Shown here piece by piece: positions 44,171 through 56,611 of a stretch of DNA of 64,000 bases. Below the pieces are notes generated by a model. The model did no database searches. It was not told the DNA's origin and saw only the letters and a program-made list of their open reading frames with translations. Made by a program: the position numbers and the translations under genes. This stretch comes from Euphorbia lathyris (lineage: Eukaryota > Streptophyta > Magnoliopsida > Malpighiales > Euphorbiaceae), in assembly GCF_963576675.1 (NCBI RefSeq), contig NC_088910.1, positions 88,356,104 to 88,420,103 of the forward strand, read 5' to 3'. Position 1 is the stretch's first letter. Each line of letters starts with the position of its first letter.

Positions 44171-44319
44171 GCGCGTTTTTTGTGTGAGGAAGGCAGGAGA
44201 ATGAAGTTGACGCGTGTTTTTTTAATTGAATTTTGTTGCCAAAACTACGTAGTTTTGTTATGTCACACAATAAGCTTCTTGTCGCACCGTAAGCTCTTGT
44301 CACACTGGATCTCATCCCT

Positions 44320-45027
44320 ATATATATATATATATATATATATAGTAAAACATCGATAAATAATAATTTTCTTTGGTCCCGACTTGGACTAATAGGATAA
44401 ATAATAACCTCGTTAAATGCATAAGATAATAATTTAAAAAAATTCATTAAGACTCACTGAAAATATAAAATAATAATTCATTAAATACATATATAATTCA
44501 TAAAATAAAGCACTTCCTAAACCTTTTTATTTCAAATTTTATGCTTTTTTAAAATATGTCTGTATAGGCAATTGTTTCTTCTTTTCATGTGAACGGAACT
44601 CAATTTCATCTTTAACTTTTTGGATGACATAAACTATATTCGACAATAAACCTGTCACAGGATTCACTATCGTCTGATGATACTTACGGTTGCAATCTGT
44701 CATCTAAAATAACTTAGACGACAGTAACCAAATTGCTACTTATATGACAAATTATTTAATAATAACTGTCACCGAATTTAAGTTCTCATAAGACTGTGTT
44801 TAAATAATGTGTCATATTTATAATTAAAATAAATTATACATAAAATAATAATTTGTGGCAACTTTTGGAGTCGCTTAGCATTTGAGCATTTTCTAAAAGA
44901 AGGTTGCCAAAAAGAATATTAATGAAAGAAAAAATAAAATAATATATTTTAAAATAATGTGTTAAATTTTGACAAATTTTAAAGTTGCAAAGTTGCTTGC
45001 ATTTGGAAATACTCTAAATAATTGGTC
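44320..45027. other. (TA)n run and AT-rich gene-free spacer
   Basis: A (TA)n run at about 44320-44342 flanks the end of the Mutator-like element. Next, TAAAACATCGATAAATAATA and GATAAATAATAACCTCG look like a decayed copy of a plant MITE with GTGAAACCTCTATAAATTAA termini. No gene is seen. Confidence 0.4.
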
Positions 45028-45745
45028 ACTAAGGTTGGTCGAAACTTTTGAGATCATCCTAAAAGAGGCATGTCATCTTTTATTACTTAATATTGTGTGT
45101 TATTTTATTTTTTCATTTTGAATAGGTTTCTCTATTGAATTTTGTGAGAAGTTGATCAAAACTCCTTGTGATATAGTGGTTTGACACTTTTCAGGGTGTA
45201 AAAACTGCTGTGTTGTGTTGTGTTGTGTTGTGTTGTTCCATTTTGTGATGAAGGTCTACAGTCTGTCCTTTTATTGAGGATTGACTAGGCAAATTTGTAT
45301 TGTTACTGTTATAACTTATATTGCATTTTCTAAACAAGTCCATAAGGTATGTTAGACGAAGCCTTGAATGAAGGAAAAGAGATTTCTGGCACATAGGTAC
45401 TGAATTGATACACAAATTCAATGTGTCAATACCTCGAAATTCTGCTTCAGCCAACTTGCAAATTCATTGTCCTACATCAGCTGTGGAAATTGACTCCAAA
45501 TATCTGCTGTAAATTGACTACACCGACTTTAACAGAGAACTTCCCTTCTTATCCAAGCTCCCTGTGAACTTTATTTATTTATGTATATTAAGGAATCAAG
45601 GATAATCTCATTTATCCATTAAGCAGTTAAGAGCTGGATCCGGACACAAAAGAAATAAGTAAAAATAAAACACCATTTATATATCTATCTATACTAATTA
45701 AGTATAACAAACCTTAGGTGTAATACACGTCAAAAGAGCACGCGT
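45028..45745. repeat. Second copy of the GST 3' flank (segmental duplication), no gene left
   Basis: Matches 26696-27835 in parts and order, without the MITE. Examples are GGCATGTCATCTTTTATTAC, CCATTAAGCAGTTAAGAGC and ATATCTATCTATACTAATTA. The middle (about 45300-45560) differs. A (TGTTG)n run lies at 45209-45237. The match ends where GST coding would begin, and no GST sequence follows, so the duplicate gene was lost or never copied. Confidence 0.72.
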
Positions 45746-46422
45746 AACATGATATAAGAGATTATCAGAATTCCAAAGATAAAAACGTGTCAACTAAAGA
45801 TGTAAACACTATCCCCATAATTATCTTAATCAGATAGACCTTAATCATATTCATATTCATATTGTGCTGATAAATGTAAACACCCATCACCATTTCAATC
45901 CAGTGCAACACTATAATTACAAGTCAATCCCTATTATTATCTTAATCAGATCAACCAAATCCAACCTTAGAATTACAAGATACATAAGAGGATTATCTCA
46001 AGTTCCTGACAAAACTTCATTTCCAAATTCCATCAAATTTGGCTCAGTTGTTTGTAGTTAATCATCCAACATTTAAAAATTGAAAAATTCCAAAATTTTA
46101 TGGAACACAGAGCCTAACTCAGACGATTGAGACTTGATACAAATACCAAGAGACAATAATAAGATATAACAAATGCGAAAAAAGCGCTGCGAAGGGCTCT
46201 CCAACCATCAATTGGTTGGCATCTAAGACATTATTAGCACATTGTAGGAAAGATGCTGGCCTCACCACAAATCAATATAGGCCTCCGTATATTTCCTTCT
46301 TCACCAAAGGAATAGCTATCGGCTCAATCTGATTCTCCGGTACTAAGATCTATAAATTGCTATGTACTTCAGATATAGATAAGTATATATTATTACTAAT
46401 GGATGATCTTTGCACCCGCAGA
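45746..46422. other. Gene-free stretch downstream of the IF-3 gene
   Basis: AT-rich sequence that includes the likely 3' UTR of the IF-3 gene. No other feature is seen. Confidence 0.4.
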
Positions 46423-49400
46423 TCACTTGGATATCCTATTTGGATTCACACTAGGGCCATCTTTACTGAATACCCCCCATTTTGGTTGTTCTCTGCCATC
46501 ATCTCTGGGTCCTTGGCTGCCTCCAAATCCTCCTGTGTTTGAATTCCCGCCCAAATTATTCGGTTTTTCTTCAGTGTTGTTATTGACTTGTGATGCTACA
46601 CCTTGTTTTCCAAGAGTACTTGACTTCATATTGCTAAATATCCCATAGCTAGAAGGCTGAGCATTGGGAGGATTAGGAAGATTATTTCTAAAAGTAGAAG
46701 AATCAGTTTGAACTGGTTTCCTTTCTCCCATTGCAGTAGAGGGATTTATGCCCAACTGTGTTTTCCCAGTTGCGAACTGTGGTGGCGTTATCCTGAACGA
46801 ATCTATCCTATAAGGGGCTCTATTCTCCCTTGGCGGAGTAGGTGGCCGTTCTCTCCCACTTTGATTTGAGAACTGTGGTGGTGTAATCCTGACAGATTCC
46901 GTCCTATTAGGGGCACTATTATCCCTTGACAGAGTCGGTGGGAACTGTTCTCTCCCAATTTGATTTGAGAACTGTGGTGGTGTAATCCTGAATGAGTTCG
47001 TCCTATCAGGGACACTGTTATCCCTTGACGGAGTTGGTGGGAACTGTTCTCTCCCTCTTTGATTTGAGAACTGTGGTGGTGTAATCCTGGATGAGTCCGT
47101 CCTATCAGGGGCTCTATTATCCCTTGGTGGAGTGGGTGGGTACCGTTCTCTCAGTTCACTTCTTTTATACCTGTTTTCAGCTTCAAATGACTGATGTGGC
47201 GAGGAAGGAACTCCCACTTCTGGCGAAACTGGAATATTTTGTGTGTAATTAAGACTAGGCTCCTTGCCATCACCTTTGACATCAAATACTGTGTCAAAAT
47301 CATCAACTGAATCAGCAACAGACCAAGCATTTTCACTATCTTCATTAGTAAGACTCTCATCTTCAGTTTCGGCGCCAGATTCTACAGAATCTTCTTCAAC
47401 CATATCTGAACTTCCAATAGGACCAGAATGGCTAGTGGAGACTTTTCCAGCAACCTTCATTTTTTTTGCACCACCTTTCTTTGGTCCAAACTTAGCATGC
47501 CTAACTACAACAAATGCTTGTTTTTTCTCTGCCCTTGGTCCACTCTCCAAAATATATTCATCTCCAATCTGTAGAAAGTTGAAGATCAATAGCAAGTATT
47601 ATCACTTAATACCACGTAAGAACAATCAATGGCAGAAAAACAAGATAAAAAATGAAGAAAAATAAGCAGTACCAAAGCTGTGAGACGGGATAGAACTTCT
47701 TTCAATCTCTCTTTTTCTTCTTCTTCTTCTTGTCTTCTAATCTCTGCTATTTCCTGCTCAGTTAACTCCTCACCACCAGAGCTCTTCCACGACGCTGCTC
47801 TACCACCCTTTTTTGGTGAACCTACAGCCATACACTGACCCACAGAATTTTTTCTTTTTTCAATTTCAAGAATAAAGAGAGGCTTCCTAATTTCTTTGAT
47901 AATTAATAGTTCACTGTAAATATTAGAAGCATCTATAATCAAAGCACAATTTAACATGAGTTTCTACAGTAAACCAAAAATACTTTATCAGACATTCAAA
48001 TAAAATATTAACTTCCAATTCCATTTTCACGAATATAAAGTGACTTAATATGCACACTATTTTTTGCTACTTTCAACCAAGTTTCTGAAATTGATACAAA
48101 CGTGAAATATCATAATGAAAATTGGTTAAAATTGATAAACCAAATAAATGCATGGATTATTGTAGACATTTATTTTTATATAGAAACAAGATCAATATGT
48201 CAAACTAACAAAACATGAAATAAAAACCAACTTTTCCATATGTTCCATTAATCATGTAAACTAGAAGCATCCAATAATGCGAAGATGTTTTATGATAGAA
48301 GCCAGTAGTAATGGAACATGCTCTAGTATAGAAGAGAGAAAATACCTTGACTCGATAACCACGCTCCATCAACCTCACAACAGAATCTGCTTTCATTTTT
48401 AAGTCTTTTAGTTCCTGAAAGCAGAAGGCTTAATTAATTTCAGAACTTCAATAATCCACAAGACAGGACTTTAGGATCTCTTGATTGCTCTTTTATTCAA
48501 ATGTAAAATATCACAATTAATTTCAGAACTTCAATTATCCACGGGACAGAACTTTAGGATCTCTTGATTGCTCTTTTATTCAATTTTAAAATATCATAGA
48601 TGGTCTACTGATATTGCAAAGATAATGATACAGAACAAGTTAGTAGTAGGCCAGTCTTGGCCCATTTTACTCCTGCTCCCTAAAGTGTGTGTGGGGAGTT
48701 TATACTAGAAGGCCCAAGGGTAGAAGGGCAAAGGGGTGTGAGCTGGCAAACTTAGTTATTGCCTTGGGAGAAGAAAAGTTAGTTATATTACTGTGTGTGT
48801 AGGGGTGAGGTGTGACTGATGGTCCCATTTTTGGGCTCTTAGTTTTTCAGCTTTGAGAGAGAGACCTTCCCTAGAAATCTTCTTTTGAGTATTCTGTTAC
48901 GTATCAGCGTAAGAGTAAAGGGATCAAATAAGATATTTGCCTTCAAGTTAGTTTAATTAGTTATCAGCATCTTTATTTGCTCTTATATGTATTTTTGGTT
49001 TCAATCTATTTCTGCTGAGTCATATTTGTCCTGTAGCTAGCTGTTAGAAAGGTATCATTCTATTTCTGCAGTGAGTCACATTTGTCCTGTAGCTAGTTGT
49101 TAGAAAGCTGTTTTTCCAGCTGGCACAACTGTGGAAATGGTACTATCTGTTGCATCAGGTAGTCCTTTCTTATTCTATAAATGTAGTGCTTTGTAAGGAT
49201 GAAGGATCATTGAAGAATATACAAATATCCTACTTATTCCTTTCTACTTCTGTCTATCTTTCTCCCTATTCTCCTATCTTTCCCTTTATTCCATTCTAAT
49301 TCTATTTCTCAGAGCTATAATCTGACATATTCCTTCTATCAATATATCAGTTCTTCTTCATCTTTCTATTTTCTGGTGTTTCGCTTGCTTATTGTTTGTT

Positions 49401-52400
49401 GCTGTGTTTTGGTTTGAGTTTCTCAACGGACAATTGGACATCAATTAAGCAGTCAGCATCTGTAAACAAAATTTCATTGAACTAATTTTAAGTACCACTG
49501 GAACTACTGTTCATGCATGAATCAAACAATTAAGGACTTTTTGATATCTAGTCTGTTTTTAGTTTTCTATTTCAACTTTTTTGAAAAAATATAACTAGGA
49601 AAAATATTTGAAGAAACAAGGAGAAACTATTCTTTTTCTTTTACTCTGTTCATGCATGAATCAAACAATTAAGGACTTTTTGATATCTAGTCTGTTTTTA
49701 GTTTTCTATTTCAACTTTTTTGAAAAAATATAACTAGGAAAAATATAAGAAACAAGGAGAAACTATTCTTTTTCTTTTACTCTTCACAGTTATTTTGCCT
49801 AATTGGTTTTCTGTTCAAGTCATCAAGTCATTGCACCCAAAATTAATCCTTTTCCTCATTAAAATTATTTCAAATTATGAAAACGGAAACCTAAAAAATA
49901 ATAATAATAATAACAATACTGTGAATCATTACTTTAATTGCAGAATACTGTGAAGGGTGCTTAGAAAGTTGATAGGTTATGATAAAGTTCAATTTCTATC
50001 AGCGGGTTCTTCATAGATATTGAACATGGGAAAGTACAAAAAAAAGATCTGTACCCTAGCCTTCTGACATTTTAAGCACTGCAATTTGATCTGTAATAAA
50101 CTAGTACACTCGGTATTTTACTTTCTGTCAAATGCTAAAATTTCACATCTTATAATCAATTACGACGACATCATTGGTATGTTCAATCATTTATAAGAAT
50201 CTCAATTAACGTTGGATGAGCAACAAATCAGGTTTTGGTAAGACCACAAAAAGATACAAATCAAACTACAATACTTAAAGCAGAAAACTAGAGAGAGAAT
50301 TTTTCACTCAAAATTTTTTACAACATGAACAATAGAGATTACTTGTAGAGACTAGAGAGAGAGAGAAAGAGAGTCGAGTACATAACATCAACAACGCAAG
50401 AGGCTTTCTTGTAACTTCGAGTATATGATTAGGAATGTCTATTGTCACCGAAGAACCACAAAATTAGTTATGCAAATTTTGCAGGATTAGATCCCATTTT
50501 TTAACTTTAAATCAGTTTGGGTCTACCATGATGTATTCATGTCTCACTTCAAACATATCCTACCTATCCTAAAATGTCATCTGTTATTGTTCCTTATATC
50601 CTAAATTCTTGAGGCGAAAGCTTGATACGAATAAACGCATTTTTGTTCTACGTCTCCGAGCTATATATCCTCGTCTAATTCTGGTCATTGATTGATGAAT
50701 AACTAATTGATTTCTTTTCTTTCAGTTATTCTTTTCCCCCTTTATCTATAATAACAAAAACAGATTTTTCCAACGGCTTTTGCTACTATATAACAAAGTA
50801 TATTTGACAGTAATGTTGCTCCAAATAATGGTTAGCACCAATAAATGTAGAAGGATGTAAGGTTGGCATTGAATTTCAATTCCTACCATAAAAGCAAAAG
50901 GCGAATACAAAAAAGAAAAAAAAAAACCAAACAGAAACAATAAAGAATTAAAGAAAAATTGGCCATATTCTGACAAAAGGATTCTTTGAGAAGGAACTTA
51001 CAGTTTTCTCCAAAAATCGAACTTCTTTGCAACTGCCTTTTTTTAATGTCACCTCTTTCTGCATGACAAGTAACCGGTAGAATATTAACACAGTGGACTA
51101 TCCAGAGGGAAAAAAGCATCTAGCAAGATACAAGCCATAGCCCAAGGATTTATAAAAGTGAAAACTAGTTCTAGATTTCTCGAACAGAATTGTCAGGTCA
51201 AGGTTTCCTATAATACCAGAAAAGATCAGTAAAATGATCATTTATCAACTTTCCACCAATGGATTGCTCATAAAAATCAACATGCAATGATCAAGTGAGG
51301 AAGGAAAAAGTAAGAAGTAGAAAATTTAAAAAAAAAGTATTGCTTGCCTAACTAAACCTATATTTTATTTCTATCATCATTGAAATGTTAGGCGTACACT
51401 AATTTCCTCATTGTAAATCATCAAATATTTTCACAACTAGGTGACTTTTGTTCAGATTAATTAAAGAAAATGCAATAAATTAATTTTATTTGACGCGCAC
51501 TTTGAATATTTTTTTACCAAAATGAAATTATAAAAAAAAGAACAATTTCAAAAAAGTAAAGGAGAAGATCCACGAATGAGCATGTTTCAAATAATAACAC
51601 TTTAATCATTGACCAACCATTAGAATATCATTACTTGTTACAAGTATTCCTTGCATTCAAATGATAACAATCAAATATTCAATGTGTAACTAAATATTTG
51701 ATAATCAAGAGGGATCCACAATAAAAGATTTCAACATGACAGAAATTTGCAAGATTCCAAAATAACACATCAACGATGAAACCAATCAATGAGACCAGTG
51801 AGTTTATAGGTTACCAAGCTAGTACTTTGCAGAACATTTCACATTAGCTGGTTTACATGGAACCGTTGCATTCATCATGCTTTCATTACTTGGTAATTTT
51901 GCATCACCAATCTACTTTCAGCATAGTGAAAAAGATGAAGAGTTCCAAATTTGCAGAGAATATCATACAAAGAATAATATCATCAAACAGAAGAAAAAAA
52001 GAAGAGCACAAATACAGAACCTAAATTTTTCACAGTTGAATAAAAATCAATCAAGTCAATTTGAAATCAAAATTAATGAATGATATGCACAACAAGGGGT
52101 GTGTGAAAGAGAGAGAAAGAGGCAGTAGAGGTGGAGGGAGAGGAATGGTGTTATCATGTGAGATGGAGACATCACTTTGTTTTGGAGCCTTGCACCCAGC
52201 AGAAAGCATAATTATTATTTTATTCCCCGTTTCTACACATCATAACATGTTTTTAAGTGTGTGAGACTATGCATTTTTCAGTTATCAACAGTATCCTAGA
52301 TACATGTGATCCTGATTATTTTTCATAAAATCCAAATTCCAAAAATACACTGAAAATTTGTTTGACAATGCATTTTTACCTTTTCTTTAGCACGGTCCTT

Positions 52401-54004
52401 TTCCTGCATTTTTCGTTTGTACTGCTCTCTTTTGAAGTCCATAATTTTACAGACAGGTGGATCAACACTTCCTTGAACCTGTAAGAAGATAGCAATGCTT
52501 ATAACTTTTTTAGATTACCGACAGTTTAATATGAAGAGACACATGGATACTTTTCAGATATGAAGGGAAAGGATTTCTCAAAACACTCGTCTTTACTAAA
52601 TTAAACAGTTTAGACAGCTGCTTCGTGATTCATCAAATATGTCCGTAATCTGCAGAATGCATTTCTTATAGGAAATTTAACAAAAAGGTCGTTCAACATT
52701 TATGAGCTGAGGAAGACATGTACCTGTACTTATGAAATAACAAAAACCTACACTTACAGAAATTACCTGAACTAAATCAAGGTTGAGTCTCCTTGCACGT
52801 TCTCTCGCTTCTCGTAATGAGATAACAAAATGCCCTGCATAAAAATCAGTTATAAACATGCATTAAAAAGAGTTTATGTTGTTTCATAGTATACATATTT
52901 ACCTTTTATATGTCATTATAACTATTACAGAAATTTTTTGACACAATATGGAATGTATTTTTCAAATTATCTACCATATATCGGCATTGATTTACATCTT
53001 CCAAGGAAACCTCGATGCAATTGTAATAGTCATTACATACTTAACGTTGACTTAAAATTAATGCAAACAAATCCTCGTTACATTTTAAATCACAATTTAA
53101 TTGATTCTCAATTCGACCTGCATGTTTTGTGTGCCTTTCTAAAAAATAACAAATATAGACTGACAGCAGAGCCAAACAGAGCTTGCAAAATACTCACTTC
53201 TACGTTCAAATGCATCAATAGTTAAAACTAGCAGACCAGGAGGCTAGCTGGTGGTGGTGGCTACAGAAGAACAAACAGAGTGAATGACAGTACAGTTAAA
53301 TTAAAAAGTCACACAACTTAACAAGCATTTTTCATTATGGCCATTAAAATTGTGCACGCCATTTTTAGATCTAAATTCTAACATTTCAATGCATCTATAA
53401 TCTTCTTTAGTTCTTTCTCAGCTCATTTAAAAAAAATAGAGAAAAAAAATTCAAATCATGAAGTTAATGAATTCAGATAAGAGCAAAATCAATAGCCAAC
53501 TTCAAAACACAGAATTTCTCATCAAAAGAAAAATTACCTTCTTCAGTTACCAGCCTAACAGTCTGAGCTTTGATTTCGTCATTTAATAGTTTACCGCCAT
53601 TGGCCTTCTCATCCTTCTTTGCCTTAGCCTAAAATAAAGAAATATATTATAATCACCAAGTAATAGTAATAAAAACCACATAATAAGAATCCAAGTGACC
53701 TACATTTGCCCAAAATATATATGAAGTCACCTCTCAAAGCAATAAAAAAGGAGAATGAGAAACCCATGAATTAGTAAACTTGAGTTCCACGTATTACCTG
53801 AAATGAAGTAGCAAAAAACCTCACATTGTTGAAAAGATCAGTGGATCTTCTGGAAAAGTCTCGAATTGGGCTTGCTATTGCACATATTGGGTTTCTCACA
53901 ATGTAATTAGACAAAGAAGCATGAGGTGTTTGAACATAGCATCTGCTTAATTGATGTGACAAAAATTTAAGCTTGGATTGGTTAATTCTATGCCACAAAG
54001 CCAT
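46423..54004 (-). CDS. Organellar translation initiation factor IF-3 with long C-terminal extension
   Basis: Eight exons: 54004-53798, 53628-53538, 52834-52767, 52478-52380, 51058-51002, 48414-48346, 47834-47673 and 47568-46423, all GT-AG and in phase, giving 632 residues. IF-3 binds the small ribosomal subunit, keeps subunits apart and checks the start codon. The first 69 residues form a Ser/Arg-rich targeting leader, probably mitochondrial. The N domain has [20 protein letters not shown] and [19 protein letters not shown], and [15 protein letters not shown] leads into the linker helix. The C domain has [17 protein letters not shown] and [19 protein letters not shown]. Exon 7 inserts an acidic segment ([16 protein letters not shown]) in the C domain. 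The tail after about residue 290 is acidic, then holds four Pro-rich repeats. Such tails are absent from bacterial IF-3. No defect is seen. Confidence 0.92.
46774..47142 (-). repeat. Four Pro-rich protein repeats in the IF-3 tail
   Basis: Residues about 394-516 hold four repeats of about 30 residues with the core [10 protein letters not shown] and [16 protein letters not shown] or variants. The DNA copies differ at many sites, but the frame is kept throughout. This suggests selection on the protein or a young expansion. Confidence 0.88.
48432..48597. repeat. 83-bp tandem duplication in an IF-3 intron
   Basis: Two copies, starting at 48432 and 48515 with AATTAATTTCAGAACTTCAA, nearly identical through CTCTTGATTGCTCTTTTATT. 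It lies just upstream of exon 6 in gene order. Confidence 0.85.
48605..49440. other. Possible solo LTR or other insertion in IF-3 intron 5
   Basis: This part is richer in GC than its surroundings and has LTR-like words: TGTTAGAAAGCTG, a block GTCCTGTAGCTAG present twice, and TTGAAGAATATACAAATATC near a TATA-like CTATAAATG. I could not fix TG/CA ends or a 5-bp duplication, so it stays tentative. Confidence 0.25.
49508..49785. repeat. 139-bp tandem duplication in IF-3 intron 5
   Basis: Two nearly identical copies begin at 49508 and 49647 with TGTTCATGCATGAATCAAAC. The copies differ by a short indel near the end, so the duplication is recent. Confidence 0.9.
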
Positions 54005-55782
54005 ATCTTTCAATTGAAAGTACCAAACAGTTGCATTATATATGGTAAATTTGGGATCCCCCTAGCTGCAGAAACCTTGCTTCTTCAGTCAGAACAGAGA
54101 CACAGACAACTGCACCAAAGTTAGCCACAATTAAAAAAACAGGAGATATTCAAAAAGAAAAGTAGGAACTGGAAAAAGAACATCAGCACGTGCAAATTGA
54201 GATGCTCAGAAAAATTGAAGAACAAGAAACAAAGATTATAAAATATCAACAGTCACAAAAATATCAAACTCTGGACTTTCTAATAACAGAAGTGAAGTAC
54301 CCAGAAAGAACATGTTTACATGTGAATGAAATCTGAAGTTAATTTAAAGGAATAAGGTACCAAAATAAGCCTATGGTTTTTGGGGAAGTATCAATTTAGG
54401 CTCCACGTACGAAATAGCACCAATATAGGCTTAACGTTTAAAAAATGGTACCAATTTAGGCCTCGATAATGGAACGAGACACGTCATTGATATTACTCTG
54501 TTAGGCCTATTTTGGGCCCTTATCCCAATAAGAAAATAAACATGTGGATGGAAATGTGGGTGATTTACATCTATAGTTCCTAAATTTTCCAGTTTATAAC
54601 ATAACCATAAAATTTAAACTCATAACAAGAAACTCTCTGAACTTTAATTTTTTTTCAATGGCTTCTCTTATGGACAGAATTCAGTTCCAAAATTCATTGC
54701 AATAGTGACATGGCTCCGCAGACATCCAACACAATATGCCAACATGACATAAACAGTAATTGATTTTTTTTCTTCTTTAAAGGGAAAAAGCCACAATCCC
54801 AATAAACCGTAGTCAGAGAAACCTTCTTCTAATCTGCAAGTGAAATGGAGATGGATTTTGGTTGTTGTTGTTGACAAAGTTAAGAATAAGAGCATGCTCA
54901 AAGGAAACCTAACAGCACATAGCTGCAGTAAGAGTATCCAATGATTCAGACTGTTGGTTTCAATCCAATGAACCAAATAGTAAAGTAAGGACTCTAATTT
55001 CAACTCATTGGTAAAAAAAAAGATAGCAGTATGGGTTTATGAATTGACTTCAATCAATCAGACAACGAACACACAAGTGAACTGAGAATTTAGATAAAGG
55101 AAATATTTCAGTAATTCTATTATACAAATGGAAGAAAAAAAAAAATCATTCCAATTCAAGAGACTTATCAACCCTAGTATATATAGTCTTCCTCGTAAGC
55201 ATATAAACAACTCTTCATTGTATTTTATATAAGTTACCAGATACAAGATACTACCCAATCAATTCAACCCTAACAACTATATATATAACACAAAAAAAAA
55301 AAAAATAATAATAACCTTTTGGTACTGTTACCATAGATAACACTGCAACCATGGCTGCGGAGTTGCTGATAAGTATTAGAGAGAAGATAAATCAGAGTAA
55401 AGAGAGAAATACTTAATAGAAATCTTACAAATTATGATTGTGGTTCTAGTCCTCTGGAATTATGGAATGAACAGAGTTCGGAGTGGAGAGTCCAAAGAGA
55501 AATTCGGTTGGAGGTTTTGTTATAGTCCCAATCAAAGTCTGAGTTCAGATCCAAGTGAAATAAGAAATTCGTAATTGATTCAAACTAAACCTAGAAAAGG
55601 ACAAAGAAAATAAAGAACCAAATATATAGAATGGAAACGGCGGCAGGCTGTGAGATCTCTTGGACGGCAGTTTACGATGAGAGAAATGTCCCACCGGGCG
55701 GCAGTCTGGAGGAGAGCAACGGATGGGCGTAAAGCTCTAATGTGGAAGCCGCAGTGGAGATGTTTCAAAAATAAAAAATGAA
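54005..55782. other. 5' flank of the IF-3 gene, with a small MITE-like element
   Basis: No coding gene is supported. The region near the IF-3 start should hold its promoter and perhaps leader exons. At 54349-54526 the sequence starts GGAATAAGGTACCAAAATAA, and its right end, as reverse complement, is GGGATAAGGGCCCAAAATAG. This fits a short decayed inverted-repeat element; I saw no clean 9-bp duplication. Confidence 0.4.
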
Positions 55783-56572
55783 GGCTTAATATACAAACCG
55801 CTCCCTAAACTTGACCAGAATTGCAGATTCGCTCCCTTAACCTTTAAAAAGTATTTCATCACCTCTCAAACTTGCTTATATTGTATAAACACAAAAATCC
55901 AGGTGGCATTTTGCGTGGGGTTTGAAAGAGTAATGGCGCGTGAAGAGAGCCAGCATTTCCTACCTTTATATAGCAATATCTTTTTTTCCTTTAAAACCTC
56001 AAACTCTAAAAATCCAACTTCCTCTCCTGCTAACAGAGCAGAGAACACACCGATTGAATCCATGATCTCTTGCAAGCAGATCAATTTAAAATTGGGTGTA
56101 TCGATAAGGAACTGAAGAGGAGAAGTAGTGAAATTGAGTGGAAGATGAAGGAAAAAAAAAGGTAAAGATGTGTGATTTGTTCCAGATTTGAATCGATTTG
56201 GGTATAGCTGGCAGGAATATTTGAAGAGGAGAATCAAAAGGAACAAGAGGAGCTTCTAGATTTTTACAGAAAAATAAGGGAAGATTAACTCCCTTTTTGG
56301 TCCATTTAATTTTTGAGGTTTTTATCTTTCAATTCCAATTCCAATTTTAGGATTTTTAGTATTCTGTCAAGTCATTTTCCACATCAACGGCGTGTGTATT
56401 TCACGATCTCTAAATTTAGTTTTCTGTCAAGTCATTTAGGATTAATAGTTCATGTAAATTTGTGTTTATTTTAGTACTATATAAATAAGTTTTGTAAAAG
56501 TTAAGAAACCAAGCTGTAATTCTGTACAAGTTAAGGGAGCAGGTGCTATATTGGAGAAGAAAGGGTAGGTTA
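55783..56572. mobile_element. Decayed inverted-repeat element, Mutator-like, with possible captured sequence
   Basis: The left end has GCTCCCTAAACTTGACCAGA and the right end, read inverted, GCTCCCTTAACTTGTACAGA. Similarity continues through GAATTRCAG and CTTAACYTTT blocks. The centre is GC-richer, and on the minus strand an ATG at about 56062 opens a frame of about 65 codons starting MDSIGVFSALLAGEEVGFLE. It resembles no family I know. The exact ends are not resolved. Confidence 0.4.
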
Positions 56573-56611
56573 CAACACTGGATCAATTCTCCAAGGGACC
56601 ATTCCAGCTAG

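Larger units (their letters stand above)
36703..44319. mobile_element. Large Mutator-like element with ULP1-like gene, small ORF and FAR1-type transposase
   Basis: Three genes share this block: a ULP1-like gene (+), an intact 114-codon ORF (+) and a FAR1/MULE transposase pseudogene (-). ULP1-like peptidase genes are known passengers of plant Mutator-like elements (for example Kaonashi), and FAR1-type proteins are domesticated relatives of their transposases. A probable right end is GGGATGAGATCCAGTGTGAC read inward from 44319, next to a (TA)n run. The left end is not found; the gypsy element lies there. Introns and spacers share 22-bp-period repeats, which ties the block together as one element. 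Confidence 0.7.

Noticed and set aside
45191..45454. Minus-strand frame of 87 codons starting MAEAEFRGIDTLNL
   Set aside because: It ends in a simple (TGTTG)n repeat and lies in duplicated non-coding flank; not a supported gene.
50746..51119. Minus-strand frames that are Phe/Leu-rich and look membrane-like
   Set aside because: They fall in IF-3 intron and exon 5 in other frames; T-rich intron sequence gives the hydrophobic residues.
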